A program made the translations under genes and the position numbers. This document shows positions 1-12,227 of a DNA stretch of 64,000 nt, piece after piece. The first letter of the stretch is position 1, and every line of letters begins with the position of its first letter. The notes beneath the pieces were generated by a model, which was given only the letters and a program-made list of their open reading frames with translations, was not told the DNA's origin and did no database searches. Source of the DNA: Distichodus sexfasciatus (Eukaryota; Chordata; Actinopteri; Characiformes; Distichodontidae); assembly GCA_032718565.1 (NCBI GenBank), contig JAVGVS010000161.1, positions 422,450 to 486,449 of the forward strand, written 5' to 3'.

Positions 1-261
1 AGACTGGACCCAGGCCAGGTTTACTTCAGACTGATCAACAAAGTCATCACACACACACACAGACACACACACACACACACACACCCTCCACTAGGGTCAT
101 AAGAGTTGTTGAAGTCTAACCAAATGTCCTCCAGTGCCACTCCAAAGAGAAGGCATGGAAAATCCAGGACCATTCTGGCACCCCCTCTTTGCTCTGAGAC
201 CTGTATGGACTTGGGTAAACAAGCTAACAAACTGCAGAAAGGATCTTATAGCAAGCCCGAG
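1..261 (+). pseudogene. Decayed copy of hydin exon 20
   Basis: Shares TTCAGACTGATCAACAAAG with exon 20 (here at 26-44) and a long weaker match at 165-261 (CTGAGACCTGTATGG, AAAGGATCTTATAGCAAGCC). An expanded CA microsatellite (48-84) and indels break the frame between the two parts, and the splice donor GT has become GA at 262-263. The exon start coincides with the window start. Confidence 0.82.
48..84. repeat. (CA)n microsatellite
   Basis: Dinucleotide run interrupted by one AGA, placed inside the decayed exon 20 copy. Confidence 0.95.
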
Positions 262-349
262 GATGTACAATTTGTTCTGTAAATACATATAACAAATAAT
301 AATAATAATATTTTTGGCATGGCTCAATTTTTAAAAGTGAAAAAGGAGA

Positions 350-628
350 AAGTGAAAGTGAGTGATTATTTGTCATTGTGAACACACCACAACACAGCAC
401 ACAGTGCACCATAACACAATGTGACCTCTGCATTTGTCCCATCCATGAAGGACCAGTGGACGCTAATATGGGCAGCGCTTGGGAGCAGTGCTTGGGGACA
501 GTGCTTGGGGACAGTACCTTGCTCATGAGTACCTCAGTGGTAACTTTACCGGTCCTAGGATTCAAACTGGCGACCTTCCGATCACAGGGTGAACTCCCTA
601 AACATTGTGCAATCGACTGCCTGCATTG
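350..628 (-). repeat. tRNA-derived SINE, family A
   Basis: Member of a family seen eight times here, recognisable on the sense strand by a tRNA-like head with a B-box-like TTCAAATCC, a middle 'AAGCACTGCTCCC', and an end 'CACAATGACAAATAATCACT'. This copy is antisense and nearly full length; it lies inside the decayed hydin copy and is absent from the homologous intact intron. Confidence 0.75.
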
Positions 629-629
629 A

Positions 630-2320
630 AAACTCATGTTAAAACTTATCTTTTAATGTTGTTATTAATTGTACATGACAGTTTTTTTATTATATGCTTA
701 AACACTTGACAGGTTAGCTTAATGTACTGTTTAACCCTTTCATGCTAGCTTCCATTTGAGTGGGCATTTGATTGAAGGTTTTGACTGGTGGTCTAACACT
801 TCAAGCATTTAAGCAGTAGAAAGCAGCAAAAGACACAAGCACCCAAGACATCAGATGGCTTGATGAAAGCAAATGACACAGTTGTCTAAAGTTTCTTACT
901 TCTGACTTGACAATCATACAACTCAAAACTAGAGGAAGATTTAAAAAGAAACTAGCAAACGGAGAGATCTTAAATAGGGAGCTACACAGTTGGAGCAAAT
1001 AATGCAAGCAGAGAAACAAAAAAGGGGAAAAGCAAAAGCTAGCCAGCAGTGCAGAAACAGGAGTACAGTCATATCTACAAGTATCTCTGTTTCTCGCTTA
1101 AAGAGCCTGAAGATAAAGTATGATTTCATTTCATTTTCTGAACCGCTTAATCCCTATCAGGGTCGTGAGGACTGGAGGCTATCCCAGGAGCACGGGCGCA
1201 AGGCGGAGACCAACCGTGGGTGGGCACCTACACACCACAGGGCACACTCTCACACAATCACACTTTCAGTTACACTTATGTGACCAATTTCAATTTGCCA
1301 ATCAACCTATAGTGCATGCATTTGGACTGTGGGAAGAAACTGAAGCACCTGGAGAAAACCCACACGAACACGTGGAGAGCACACAAACCCCACACAGAAG
1401 GACCCTACGGACGACCCGGGGATCGAACCCAGGACCTTCTCGCTGTGAGGTGGCAGTACTAACCGCTGCGCCAACGTGCTGGCCGCAAAGTGTAATAAAA
1501 TCCCCTGTATTACAGTTCTATCAGACTCAAAATAATAAATGACTATCTCGGCAAATTCATCAGCCAGTTCAAAGACATGTAACTTTCCCTTCTTTATTGT
1601 TTCACATACCAGCTCAGGTGGCTGAAGGTGGAGTAGCATGAAGATAAAGGTTCTTTCAACCACCCTTAATCTTCTCCTAGTGGATCCACACTAAGCAAAA
1701 TATTGATTTCCACTCTGGTGCTTCCCTGCCCACAGTGACCACTGATTGAATGGGGAGCATGAGGAGAGGGAAGGTGAGGAGAGAAGATAAGCCCAGGCCA
1801 CTGCGGTCCATGCCAGGCCTTAGTGTCTCCTGATGGCCATGACCGGGGTATATTTCAGCATGCTGGGGTTCCAGGCGGACAGGGTCTGGCTATATCTAAG
1901 CACAGTGCTGTCAAGCCTGCCTGAAGATCACTTTAAGATTAAAAGACGATCAAAAATGTGCATATCAAGCTTGAGGATGGGAATATAAAATGCCGTGTGC
2001 GAGTGTGTATGTGTGTGTGGTTTGTAGGTGGTGTTGTGATTGTCCCCTAAAAAATTGCAAAACCATATATTTCAAAGTTTTGAGAGAGGCTTTTTGTGTT
2101 TACGTTTATAGATTACAGTATGTCATATAAACAGCAAGATGCACCTGTGTGTATGTCTGCTGGACGTTTTTAGGTTGTTTTGGGTACTTAAAATCAAAGT
2201 GTAGGCCTTTTTTGAATGTGAGGATATTTAGAAATGCTGAAGGTTTAACTGAACAGCTGATTGAGGTTAATGTTTTACTGAACAGCTGATTGGTTATTGA
2301 GGTTAAGGTCCCAAACTACC
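630..2320. other. No gene; partly duplicated intron 20
   Basis: Apart from the family B SINE at 1,133-1,490, no coding or RNA gene is visible. GTGCATATCAAGCTTGAGGA (1,957-1,976) and its surroundings match intron 20 near 40,519, which keeps the collinearity of the decayed copy. Confidence 0.5.
1133..1490 (-). repeat. tRNA-like SINE, family B, near full length
   Basis: Antisense copy of a second family: head 'GGCGCAGNGGTTAG...GAAGGTCCTGGGTTCGA', body with 'TTTCCTCCCACAGTCCAAA', and tail '(AATGAATG)n' preceded by a 'GGGATTAAGCGGTTC' motif. Several spurious open frames cover it. Confidence 0.75.
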
Positions 2321-2321
2321 A

Positions 2322-2562
2322 CCACCACCAGGAGCGGAATCCTCCTGGGCGGTTACCTGGAGAGGTTTTCGCCACATTTCCTACAGGAAAGAGGCCCCGG
2401 GGCAGACCCAGGACACGCTGGAGGGATTATATCTCTCAGAGAGCTGTTAGAGGTGGCTGGGAAGAGGTAGGCTTGGGAATCAGGTTGTTACCCCCGCGAC
2501 CCGAACCCCAGAAAAGCGGGTGGTAATGGATGGATGGATGGATGGATGGATGGATGAATGGT
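2322..2562 (+). mobile_element. 5'-truncated non-LTR retrotransposon 3' end
   Basis: Encodes the C-terminal string GKRPRGRPRTRWRDYIS typical of fish LINE reverse transcriptases, then a short 3' UTR and a (GGAT)n tail at 2,526-2,557. Only the last 240 bp remain, as expected from incomplete target-primed reverse transcription. Confidence 0.7.
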
Positions 2563-3334
2563 GGTTAAGGTTAGGTCTAGGTGTCACATTCAACATATAA
2601 TAACTGTGTGTGTGTATTAGGGCAGTTGGTTGGTTGTCTCCTTAAAATAGTTCTTATGGCTTAATGAGGATATATTTTATATATGTGAGAGCATTCAGTC
2701 AAATGGAAAAATGCTTTTATAGAAAATATCCAGCCTTTATTTGAACAACTAAAAGAGTTAAATTATTTGCTTTTGGTTTTGAGTTTAGGATTAGATTTAG
2801 GTAGAGTATTATTTAAATTATTCTAGTGATTATAGAAGTCAACTGTAGGACTGTAGGAGAGTGTGTGTAAGAAAGACTGTTGTGTTATGTTGACCATCAA
2901 TGAGGCATGAGAGCCCGTGCCTATAGATGTGTGTGTGTGTTTTTCCCCAGCTTTCCCCCTGCATTATGTAACATTAACCCAGTTCATTATGCTTCATGTC
3001 ATCAACACAAGATTGAGAGAAGCAGCCAGTATTGCATAAGAACTTTCACATCAGATGCCAGTTCTGTCGAGTCTATGTTGAGAGAACTGTGCCATGTGAG
3101 AGGGAAACAGTGTTTATCAAATGTTTCTGTTTTTTAATGCTGGGAGGACTGTTTTACATGCCAGCCAAGCATCAGTTTGTTACAAGTGCTTGGACTGTGA
3201 CAATTTTCTCTTTCCTTGCAAATGTATTTCCTCAGCAGTGGTTTGCTTCTTGTTTTGTTTACTCTCTAGAGAAAACTGAGGCTATTACTAGACATGAAAG
3301 CAGCATTTTTGCCAGACTGCCTGACACTTAATTC

Positions 3335-3420
3335 ATTCATTCATTCGTTCATTATCTGAACCACATAATCCCCACCGGGGTCGCAGTGGCAGGAGCCTAT
3401 ACCGGGACTTTGGATGTGAA
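3335..3420 (-). repeat. SINE family B, truncated
   Basis: (ATTC)n tail followed by 'CTGAACCACATAATCCCCACCG' like the 3' end of family B, then loss of similarity. It sits between two blocks of duplicated intron 21. Confidence 0.55.
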
Positions 3421-3753
3421 GTTGCGATGTTTGAAATGTGCAGATACGAGTCCAGGTGAACCCAAATGGTTTGTTCAATCCACACAGAGATTCTGGTTGT
3501 GTAAGTCATGGCAGGTTTTATACCAGGATCCAAATAAGGGTGGGGTTTATGGGTTCTGTACTGACTCTGGGAGGGATTCCCGTGATGCAAGTTCAGCGAA
3601 TAGCCTTGAAATGTGGCTCCAGTCCAGTTTTTGTACAGTTCGTCTCTGCTCGTCCTCCTCCACTCAGGCAGAGCTGAGGAATAAGCAATTCCAGCTCAGG
3701 GGAAACCATCATCATAATGAAACTGATTTTCTGTCTGCCCTATATCACTTTTA

Positions 3754-3756
<3 letters not shown>

Positions 3757-3798
<42 letters not shown>

Positions 3799-3810
3799 CT
3801 CCCTCAGCCC

Positions 3811-3843
<33 letters not shown>
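3757..3843. repeat. (CT)n and (CA)n compound repeat
   Basis: A CT run of about 38 bp to 3,794, a short spacer, then CTCTCT and CA repeats. The homologous place in intron 21 (41,410-41,425) has a short CT run, so the tract expanded in the dead copy. Confidence 0.9.
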
Positions 3844-3844
<1 letters not shown>

Positions 3845-4603
3845 ACGCACCATTTCACCCTCCCATTGTGAGCCCCAGCTATACAGGTTTTCATAAATCC
3901 CTGCTATCTTCTGACAGCTGCTTTCAGGGTCCCTTTGCTAGTTGTCGTTTTCAGAACTAAAAATGCTAATTTGCCGGAGTGGCATTCTTTTATCTGATCC
4001 GCTTCCATTCATCTCTGTGTTGACAGCTTCCAGATTTACAGGCAGCTCCTGCACAGGGGCCTGCAGAACCTAAACAATTAGAGAGAAAAAGAAGGGGAAG
4101 AGAAGGGGGGAGTAAACTCAATGGCTGAGATGTGGGAGAAGTAATAGTCTGCCTCTTTAGTTAACAGTGTAAAAGAACAATTCTTATGCTGATGCAATCG
4201 TGTTCTGGGAATATACTCTTGCTGTATTTATAGGTGATTATTAGATCCTGGGTTGACGTGGACGATTCTCCATCGATGCGTTGACATATAGAACATAATC
4301 GATTTTTAACCGGTTGTCCATGGCGGAATTGCAGGTGGTCTGTGACATGCAGACACTTAAAAAAAAAAATTTCATTTTGAATGTATTTCCAGTTGATTTG
4401 GGCATCTTTATGAGTAATTAATGTAATGCAAATATCTAAAAAGTAAGACAAAAAATACCGCCCCACACACTCAGACCGCTTAGACTGAGTGGTGGTCCCT
4501 GGGACTCTTCATTATATCATATTATATCATATAATTTTCTGGCTACGGCATAAAAAATCAGTTAAAAGAATATTCCGGTAGCATCGTGATATAAACTAGT
4601 GAT

Positions 4604-4832
4604 TGAAAGTGAGTGATTATTTGTCACTGTGAACACACCACAGCACAGCATACAGTGCACCACAACGAAATGTTACCTCTGCATTTGACCCATCCGTGAA
4701 GGAGCAGTGGGCAGCGCCGGGGGGGCAGTGCTTGGGGACGATACGTTGCTCATGAGTAACTACCAGTCTGGGATTTGAACCAGCAACCTTCTGATCACAG
4801 GGCAAACACCTAATCGTTACACCACCAACAAC
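4604..4832 (-). repeat. tRNA-derived SINE, family A
   Basis: Antisense copy beginning GTGAGTGATTATTTGTCACTG and ending in a degenerate tRNA-like head with TTTGAACC near 4,776. Confidence 0.72.
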
Positions 4833-5386
4833 ACCAACACCAATCATCAAATCACTGACCTAATAATCATAATCAAATTGAATCATGAGACCAGTGAAGG
4901 TTCACACTTCTAATGACCTATGTTAGTCCCCTTTCCAGATTTTATGTCCTTGAGTTTGCCTCTGTGTCCTACAAGTTTTACACCCTGATGTGTCTCACTA
5001 TGAGAGGTATGAAGAACAACTCCACAATGACAATCTAGCTTAATCTGTGTCTATGCAACCAGGTTGATATGAACATGCTTTACTCTTAAATATACACTAT
5101 ATTCAAAATGTACATTTAATTGTTGTGCTCATTTTGAAAGGCCTTCAATTGTTAAAATAGTTAAAAGCAAAAAACAAACACAAATAAACTAAAGCACACT
5201 GGGATTTTTTTAAGGTCGGCTGAGTCTAAAACAATTCCAAAGGTCTACATTTTTATGCATTTTTAGAGGTTTGTATAGAAATGTTATACTTATTACAGTG
5301 CATTTTTAGTTAGAGTTTATTTGTATAAATGTAAGATGCACATGGCTTTGCAACAAAAAGTATAAATAATGTAAGGCTTACTTGTG

Positions 5387-5466
5387 ATAATAATAATAAT
5401 AATAATAATATTAATAATAATATTAATAATAATAATAAAAAATTATTATTATTATTATTATTATTA

Positions 5467-5498
<32 letters not shown>
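5387..5498. repeat. (AAT)n-(ATT)n-(GTT)n compound microsatellite
   Basis: AAT units switch to ATT units near 5,440 and to GTT near 5,468, so the first two arms could form a hairpin. Confidence 0.95.
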
Positions 5499-6489
5499 TT
5501 ATCTATTTATTTTTTGAGGGGAAGGGGTGGGGCGGGGTGAGGTTCCTTGCTCCTTCAAAGCAGTGATACATTTTATAATGCAGGAAGCTCTTGCTGAGAA
5601 GGGGACAGACGGTGTTGAAGCAGCTGCCAGCACATTTAGGCAAGCTGCTGCCTTCCTCTCAGCTGCCTGTCACTCTGTACAACAGCAGCTTGCATTGCAC
5701 TGTTGAAGCGATGACATTCCTCATTGGTAGAGTGCTGTGCAGTCTTCATCCGTCTCTGCTCTGAGTGCAAATGCAGGGATGAGAAGTAGGGGATCCATTC
5801 TGTGTCACTTAACAGTTAAAACCAACTGCTTTCTGATAAGGGGTTATGTGTTTCTGACTGTTCCTTACAGTTCCTTACTCTTAAATGTTTTGCCTGCAAA
5901 GTACTGCAACCACTGCACCCCCAGCATTTATCACTTGTTAGAAACAATCCTTTTTATTGAAGTCTGACAATTAATCTTTTTAAAAGACTGGCCATACAAC
6001 GTGCATTTATGGACATGTTTTCTGTCTAATTCCATGCTGCAAGGCACAGGCTGTTCTGGGACCCGAATCTCATCCCACAAGACAGATCCAGAGAACAGAC
6101 TGAATAAACTACCATGGTTGAATTAGTGGTAGATTTATGTTAGAATGAAGCACTTCACCACCTTCTGTATGATGATGGGAGCTCAGTGGTACTTCAGCTC
6201 ATTAATAATTAGCATTTGTGAAGTGGTTTTCACCAGTATAATGTGTAATATTGGTTGGTAGCCCAACCAAGTAAAATAAGAAGATTCTGCTATGATGAAA
6301 ACTATGTTTTTCAGTTAATGAATCTACTTTTAAAACGCTATAACTTTTCCAGTATTTCTTCCAAATGCAAAATGTTGCTTTATTAATGGGTACTTTCATG
6401 TACCAGGTGCTTTCAATTGGTGTTGAATTGACAGGCAACTTTGGCAAACATGGAAGCAACAATCTGTGGCCATTTTTATTAAAACTTAA

Positions 6490-6705
6490 CACTAGAACGG
6501 CTGACTGCGTCAATTGACGCAAATCAAACAAAATCACTGCTACTTCTCATTGAAGTTCTTGCTCCAAAACCTGAAAAAATCTGACTTTTTTTTTTTTTTC
6601 ATTCTTGAACAAAACATGGTAACACAAACTAAATTGCTGGTGAAATGGGTATGCTACAGCAGTATATACCTAGAATGGCAATTGACGCAGTCAGCCGTTC
6701 TAGTG
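6490..6705. mobile_element. piggyBac-type MITE with TTAA target duplication
   Basis: Perfect terminal inverted repeats of at least 27 bp beginning CACTAGAACGGCTGACTGCG face each other across 216 bp. Both ends are flanked by TTAA (6,486-6,489 and 6,706-6,709), the target of piggyBac transposases. The interior is AT-rich with a T13 run and no transposase. The near-identity of the repeats suggests recent movement. Confidence 0.75.
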
Positions 6706-7954
6706 TTAAGCCTATGAAAAGCGAAACAGACAGAACTTATACATTTGAGTGTAAGTAGAATATCAAAACACTGTCTCTCCTTCTCCAAAATGTCGTTAAA
6801 ACCTTACTGTCATTTCATTTTACATTTTAAAACATAGATTTTCATATTACTTTTAACATGTTAATTTTTTTAAGCGTATCATACAACACAAACAATAAGC
6901 ATTACTGGATGAAATAGCTTAGATGTAGTTACGAACTTTATCTATGTAGCTTGTAGTTTAGCTAACTACCATATTGAAACAGTAGATTGGCTGTAGCTTA
7001 GCTATTTCTAATCATGAGTATTACTTATGATTAAACAGAACAAACACGCATGAATGCAGTGGTCACTGGCAAAGGCGTATGAAGTGCAGAGCAGCCTGTT
7101 AAATCTCATCTGTCGAAACCGTGCTGTGCCGAGTTCAGTTTTTATAGTTTTTAATTGTTCTTCAGCAGCTGCCATGTCCTGTCTCAGACTAATCGATAGC
7201 GCTCTCTGTGGGACTGGAATTCTGGCCGGCCAGTGAAGATTAATCACACGCCTATGTCTCTCCACAGCCGGCCTAACGTCCTGGCTGCCCAATAACACAA
7301 TGACCTTTCCCCATCGATACCTCCAAGTCTTCAATACACATTGTCCCGCATGCTAATTAAGTGCCTATCAGTAATTAAAAATCCCCAAAAGCTCTACGAA
7401 TGCACCGTTCCATTGAGCTCTGCCACATCCTGGCATAAAGTGGAGGACAGGGTGGGGCCGGATATCTTGCTGACAGATATGCTTTTTTTCACCGCAGTTA
7501 GCTGACTCACATTCACCGTCCATGCTTGATGAGAAATTAGATTGCTTTCTCTCTTCCTTCTCTGTGATGGGGGGAGCCTTAGGAGGAGATTTGATAGTAG
7601 GCACAGCAGGAGCCTTCAGAGTCTTGGGTGGCTACCAGCGGGAGGCTTTAAAGCAGGCTTGAGTGACTCATCTGTCAGAGTATGGGAGTGAAAGTCCCCA
7701 GAGTCCCTCGATTAATGCGCTGAAATGGAGATAATATGTATGAGGGGGAAAGAAGTGACATTCCCAGATGTCACATCCCATCGACACCAGCGATAACATT
7801 CTGGAACTAGAGACCTGCAAGATCTTTTTAATTCTGGGATGAGACCTGGTGTGGACTGGTGTCAGCATATTGCATTTGTGAAGTACTGTCAGCTTTTAAT
7901 GCATATCAAACCTCCAACATCATTGCCTAATTAAATGATTAAGAGATTATTGAG

Positions 7955-8065
7955 AGATCTTTTGTCATTTGTCGCACCACAGCACGGCACACAGCGCACT
8001 AGTAAATGCAGTCTATTCATTTAACCCGTTTGTGTGTCAGCAGCTGACATGGACAGCATCAAGGG
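7955..8065 (-). repeat. SINE family A, fragment
   Basis: TTTGTCATTTGTCGCACCACAG and GCACACAGCGCAC match the distal part of family A; the head is lost. Confidence 0.5.
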
Positions 8066-9119
8066 AGCAAGTGCTAAGAGACACAACCTTATGCAAAGGT
8101 ACTTTATGCTGCCTTTTCCATTCTGGTTTGCCTGGTTTTGACCCTTGTGTTTTGACTTCAGATATTTGCCTTTGACTGTCACATTGTTCCCTTCCAACCT
8201 TTGCCTATATCTTGCTTTTGCCTGGCCATTGTTACCCTGATCTCTTTATCCTTTTACTTCTTGGATTATCTACAATCAAGCAGCCTGCTGACTATCTGTC
8301 TGCTCTATATGACTACAATCTCTGTGCTATTTTAAAAAGCCTAGACCAAGTGTCTAGATTTATTACAAATGTCTTGAGTTGCTAACAGTTCAAGATCTAC
8401 CCTCTCACTCCCTCCATGTTGTTAACAGCATTGTACAAAAACCGTGGAAATCTTAATGAGTTCTTCTCTGTTTATCCACTGATGGCAAAAGTGTGGCGCT
8501 AACCATGTTTATGTGCCTTTCACTAAATGCCTAGCTATGTCCCCCAAGAGAATTCATTTGAATGACGTTCCTTGAAAGAGTCTGTGTCAGACCTCCCACA
8601 CTGCATTAGAGACACTAATGAACAATCCTACTCGGCAGTGCTGACAGTTGCGCTTAATTGAATTGTTTTTCGATGACTCTGAGCTGTCAGTAGGATTAGT
8701 GTGAGAAGATGACATCCACGCTCATGCAAACAGGGGCAGTGGAACAGAACGTAGAGCGTTGAACACATTCAAATTAGATTTGGGTGAAATGCTTTTTTTC
8801 CCTCCTGGTAGAACAGAGGGTGTTTCCTTTGATGAAGAGTTCTGAGTAGAGTGTTCATTGTCCATGTTAAATAATACAAGTCATTCTGCATGAGTGGAAG
8901 GGCCTTAGTGGACTCGATTTCCCATTCAACACTGCCCCCTGCTGTTGCCACATGAAACCTCATGCCAGTGCCGCATGCCCCCAGTCCCCAATTCCCTTGA
9001 AAAAGATTCAGACTGACAGTTTTACAGCAGAGTGCAGTTGTGTTTGGACATGTGACATATTGCCGTCACCTGTGCTACTGCATTTTTCAACACTGGGGTA
9101 AGATACTGAGGTAGAGATG

Positions 9120-10206
9120 CAGTGTTGGGAAAGCTACTTTGGAAATGTAATGCGTTACAATTACAAGTTACCCTATCTAAAATATGACTCTGCACGGCGA
9201 AACCAGTCGCTTGTCGCAACGGAGGTTTCCGAGAAAAACAACCGTTTATGTTGTGTGGGGTAAAATTTTGGATTTTTTGTTTTTAGTGTTTTGAAACAGT
9301 GGAAGGTCTATACTGTACTGTTGTGAATAAATTTAGCTGAAAAACCTACCTTTTCCATTCCAAAAACATGATTTCTTGAGGGGAGGAATTCAATTCCAGC
9401 AGAATGTTTAAAGTTGCTGTTTTGGCAAGGGACGGCTGTAACTATTTCAATTACTTTAACAAAGTAATGTAACTAATTCCATTTGATTACTTTTGGATTA
9501 CCTTTTTACATTTTGACTTTATTTTCTCAGCTGTCACCCATTTTCAGTTTTTGAAACCTGGTTAACCTTACAGCATTACTCAACACTGACTGCTGTCAAA
9601 ATCCTTTTAAACTCCCTCAACACAGCCACAGTCGTGTCAGACTCCAACACCTCAACACCGCTTTACTGTGAGATCATGCTGAGCTTTGAATACCTATGCC
9701 TGCTATTTGACATTCAACATTTGGTGAACATCATTGAATAAGCAGTTGTCTATTCGTGTGGGATTGATTTTGCATACAACGTCTGCTCACTACAGCTCAT
9801 TTTTATTTCCTGCAATAAGCTAGGCCTACATTGTAGTTCCTATCTGGCATTGCAGGCCTCCTCGCAACTGCAGCTTAGACTGCTTGTAGGCTGTAGATCC
9901 AGCAGTAAGTGGGTGTCGCAAATTCAAACATGATAAGAGTATCAGTATAGTATCAGACTTTCAGCTGTAAATGGAGGATGTTGTGCACAAGAAATTGGCA
10001 AAACAATAATATTATTAAACATATAGCCAATGTTTCTGCAGAAGATATTGAGATGTAACTGAAATTGTAATCCTGAATATTTCCTGAAAGTAACTGTAAT
10101 TTAATTACACATTTTTTCAAAGTAATGTAACTGATTACTGTTACTTTTATTTTGTAATTAAAATACGTAATTTTGTTACATGTAACTCGTTACTTCCCAA
10201 CCAGTG
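9120..10206. mobile_element. Nonautonomous hAT-type element, 1.09 kb, 8-bp TSD
   Basis: Ends CAGTGTTGGGAA... and ...TTCCCAACCAGTG are inverted, and both flanks carry TAGAGATG (9,112-9,119 and 10,207-10,214), an exact 8-bp duplication as for hAT. The subterminal zone is rich in GTAATG/GTTAC motifs. No transposase is visible. Removing it joins 9,119 to sequence that still aligns with intron 23, so it entered after the hydin duplication. Confidence 0.78.
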
Positions 10207-10214
10207 TAGAGATG

Positions 10215-11130
10215 GAGCTTCAAAAGTTCTAGTGACTAGAACATTTGTGCCACCTTTCTTAATCGCTGGGCAGCTAACTACTCTACAGTTTTCTGGGAAC
10301 TCTGCATATATGTCTGTTATTTTTTAGTTATGCTGGCATCATGCTAACATTAGAAATAAGGTGCTGGAACACTGACAGGTGAATGAACGTCCTGGAGATT
10401 AGATTATCCTTAAGCAAAAGCTTTAACCATTCACCTATGACTAGACCTCACAAAGTTTTGGTTGACATGTAGGCCTTCATTCCTTCAAAAATTATAATGA
10501 ACTCAGAACTTTCCAATAAATTCAGTCAATGTCTTTTGCCCGAACAACCATTTTTCATTAACAACATGAAACGCTACATACAATCACGCTGATATTAGTT
10601 ATTGTTGCAGGCAATTGATGTGGTCACACAAAATGACAGTGGAGCCCCAGAAAAGGAGTGTATATTGAGTTTAAGGAGACTGGAATAGGTCGAGAATAGG
10701 CCAACTAACTGGAATAGGCCAACTAACATGCATTAAGGTTGTGTTTAGGGTCCCTTTTCTGGGAGCACTGTAGTGTGGAACAAGAAGAAAGAAAAGTTCT
10801 GCAGGATGTCCACACATCTTTATTGCTGTGTACACCAGCAGTGGGTATTATGAAGCAGTTTCAGCACCCCCACTAGCTCCTCTGCTGTCTTCAACAGCTG
10901 TGCTGGAATGTGATGTGTGGCCACTCTCTAAGGTGCTGCCTTGAGGGCACATCCAGTACTTTATTAGACAACTCTACCTGGAATTATCTTTTTAAAGCAG
11001 TCCTTATATGACAAAGGCAAAATGTTCAGGTTTCATGTTCTCAATGTCTTTTTTCAATGTCTGAAACTGGCTGTAACTTAAGTATTCTGATTGAAACGAC
11101 TATTTAACATATAATTCACCTTGCCTCAAG
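10215..11130. other. No gene; weak hydin intron homology at both ends
   Basis: The first 50 bases continue the intron 23 match after the hAT element, and the last 40 match the end of intron 26. Copies of exons 24-26 should lie here but none is recognisable, so they are deleted. Confidence 0.5.
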
Positions 11131-11297
11131 GGCAACACTGAAACAAAAGCATAAAATAAGCTCTCAGTGTGCAAGATACCTGAAATCTTGAAGCTTTTGT
11201 TGAAGACTTTTGTAAAGAAAGGCAGGTTGAGGGCATCACATTTTTCAGGCTTAAGGCATCACATTTAAGGTGGAGGTTATTAATGCTAGGACTTTGG
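11131..11297 (+). pseudogene. Decayed copy of hydin exon 27
   Basis: CCTTGCCTCAAGGGCAACACTG matches the acceptor and start of exon 27, and GAAGCTTTTGTTGAAGAC matches its middle. The acceptor CTCTAG has become CTCAAG, the donor is GA, and the frame carries stops (for example TAA in the ATAAAATAAG stretch). Intron homology continues to 11,860. Confidence 0.78.
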
Positions 11298-12227
11298 GAC
11301 TCAAGTGTAAATTCTGCTGACTATGAGACTGGCTAAAGACCTGAAACATGTGCTTGCCTTGATCTGTGACTCCATCCATCTTCATTTAACCTTATTAATA
11401 TATAATGTGATTCATGGCTGGTTAGAGACCAAGGATGTACTCAAGGTGAATAAATTGTCATGGCGGTTCTATTCAAAAGAATATAATCAACATTCTTTCA
11501 TGTATTTCAAAACCTTCATGAAGTACATGTGAGGTTCGGGGAAAGCCCAAACACTAGCTTGAATTGATTCTCATTTTACAGATTGTGAGTCAGTATGAAG
11601 CCAACCGTAATGGTGCAATTAATCACATACATCTGACCCTGAACCAGTTCAGAGACCTATGGAAGAATCTCATTGATCAAAGCCGTCTGGTCTTGGACCA
11701 GCCCAGAGATTGGTGAAAGAGTGTGATTAATCTGTGGAACCTGCCAAGAAGTGCACATTCACACTTGCTGGAAGCAGTGATCCAGGGAAATGGCAGCAAA
11801 TGTTGGTTTTGTATGAGAATGAAGTAGGGACTTTGACTGGGTATTGATTCAAGGTTCCGCAATGTGCTGCTTAGTCAGGCATTTTAGAGTACAGGGTGCA
11901 GATTTTGCTCAGTTGCTCTGTGGGAGATTATGCACATTTACACTTCAAGGTTGTTGCGTTTTTGAGAACCGTTTAATGCTTTCAGGACCTGGATATGAAC
12001 TTCTGTGATGTCAAACTTGACAGTGAAATTTCATGAAGACCTGCTCATATACTTACACTGTCATTCCAAACATTCTTAATGATGCGTGTGAATTATAAAT
12101 GTCAAATATGTATATGGATAATATTCCGACTTTGTTTCTTAGATTTTAATTTCTAATCCAAGTAGTATAACACTTCTGAACAGTAAGCATTATTGTGCAC
12201 TCTGTACAATGTGTATTTTATATGGCA

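Larger units (their letters stand above)
4140..8870. other. Stretch without supported genes; one unexplained complex patch
   Basis: SINEs, the AAT microsatellite and the piggyBac MITE lie here. The rest has no match to the intact hydin gene that I can see. 7,040-7,870 is compositionally complex (balanced, few repeats) and includes AT homeobox-like motifs (AATTAAGTGCC, CAGTAATTAAA) and a Pro/Lys-rich minus-strand frame; its role is unknown. Confidence 0.4.

Noticed and set aside
378..629. 83-codon + strand open frame
   Set aside because: It lies wholly in an antisense family A SINE; the open frame is accidental.
1120..1663. Open frames on both strands (140 and 118 codons)
   Set aside because: They coincide with a family B SINE copy and have no protein-like composition.
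3386..3871. 161-codon open frame
   Set aside because: Ends in Ser-Leu and Thr-His tracts encoded by CT and CA microsatellites; no similarity recognised and it overlaps duplicated intron sequence.
5384..5566. Poly-Ile/Tyr/Cys open frame
   Set aside because: Translation of the AAT/ATT/GTT microsatellite.
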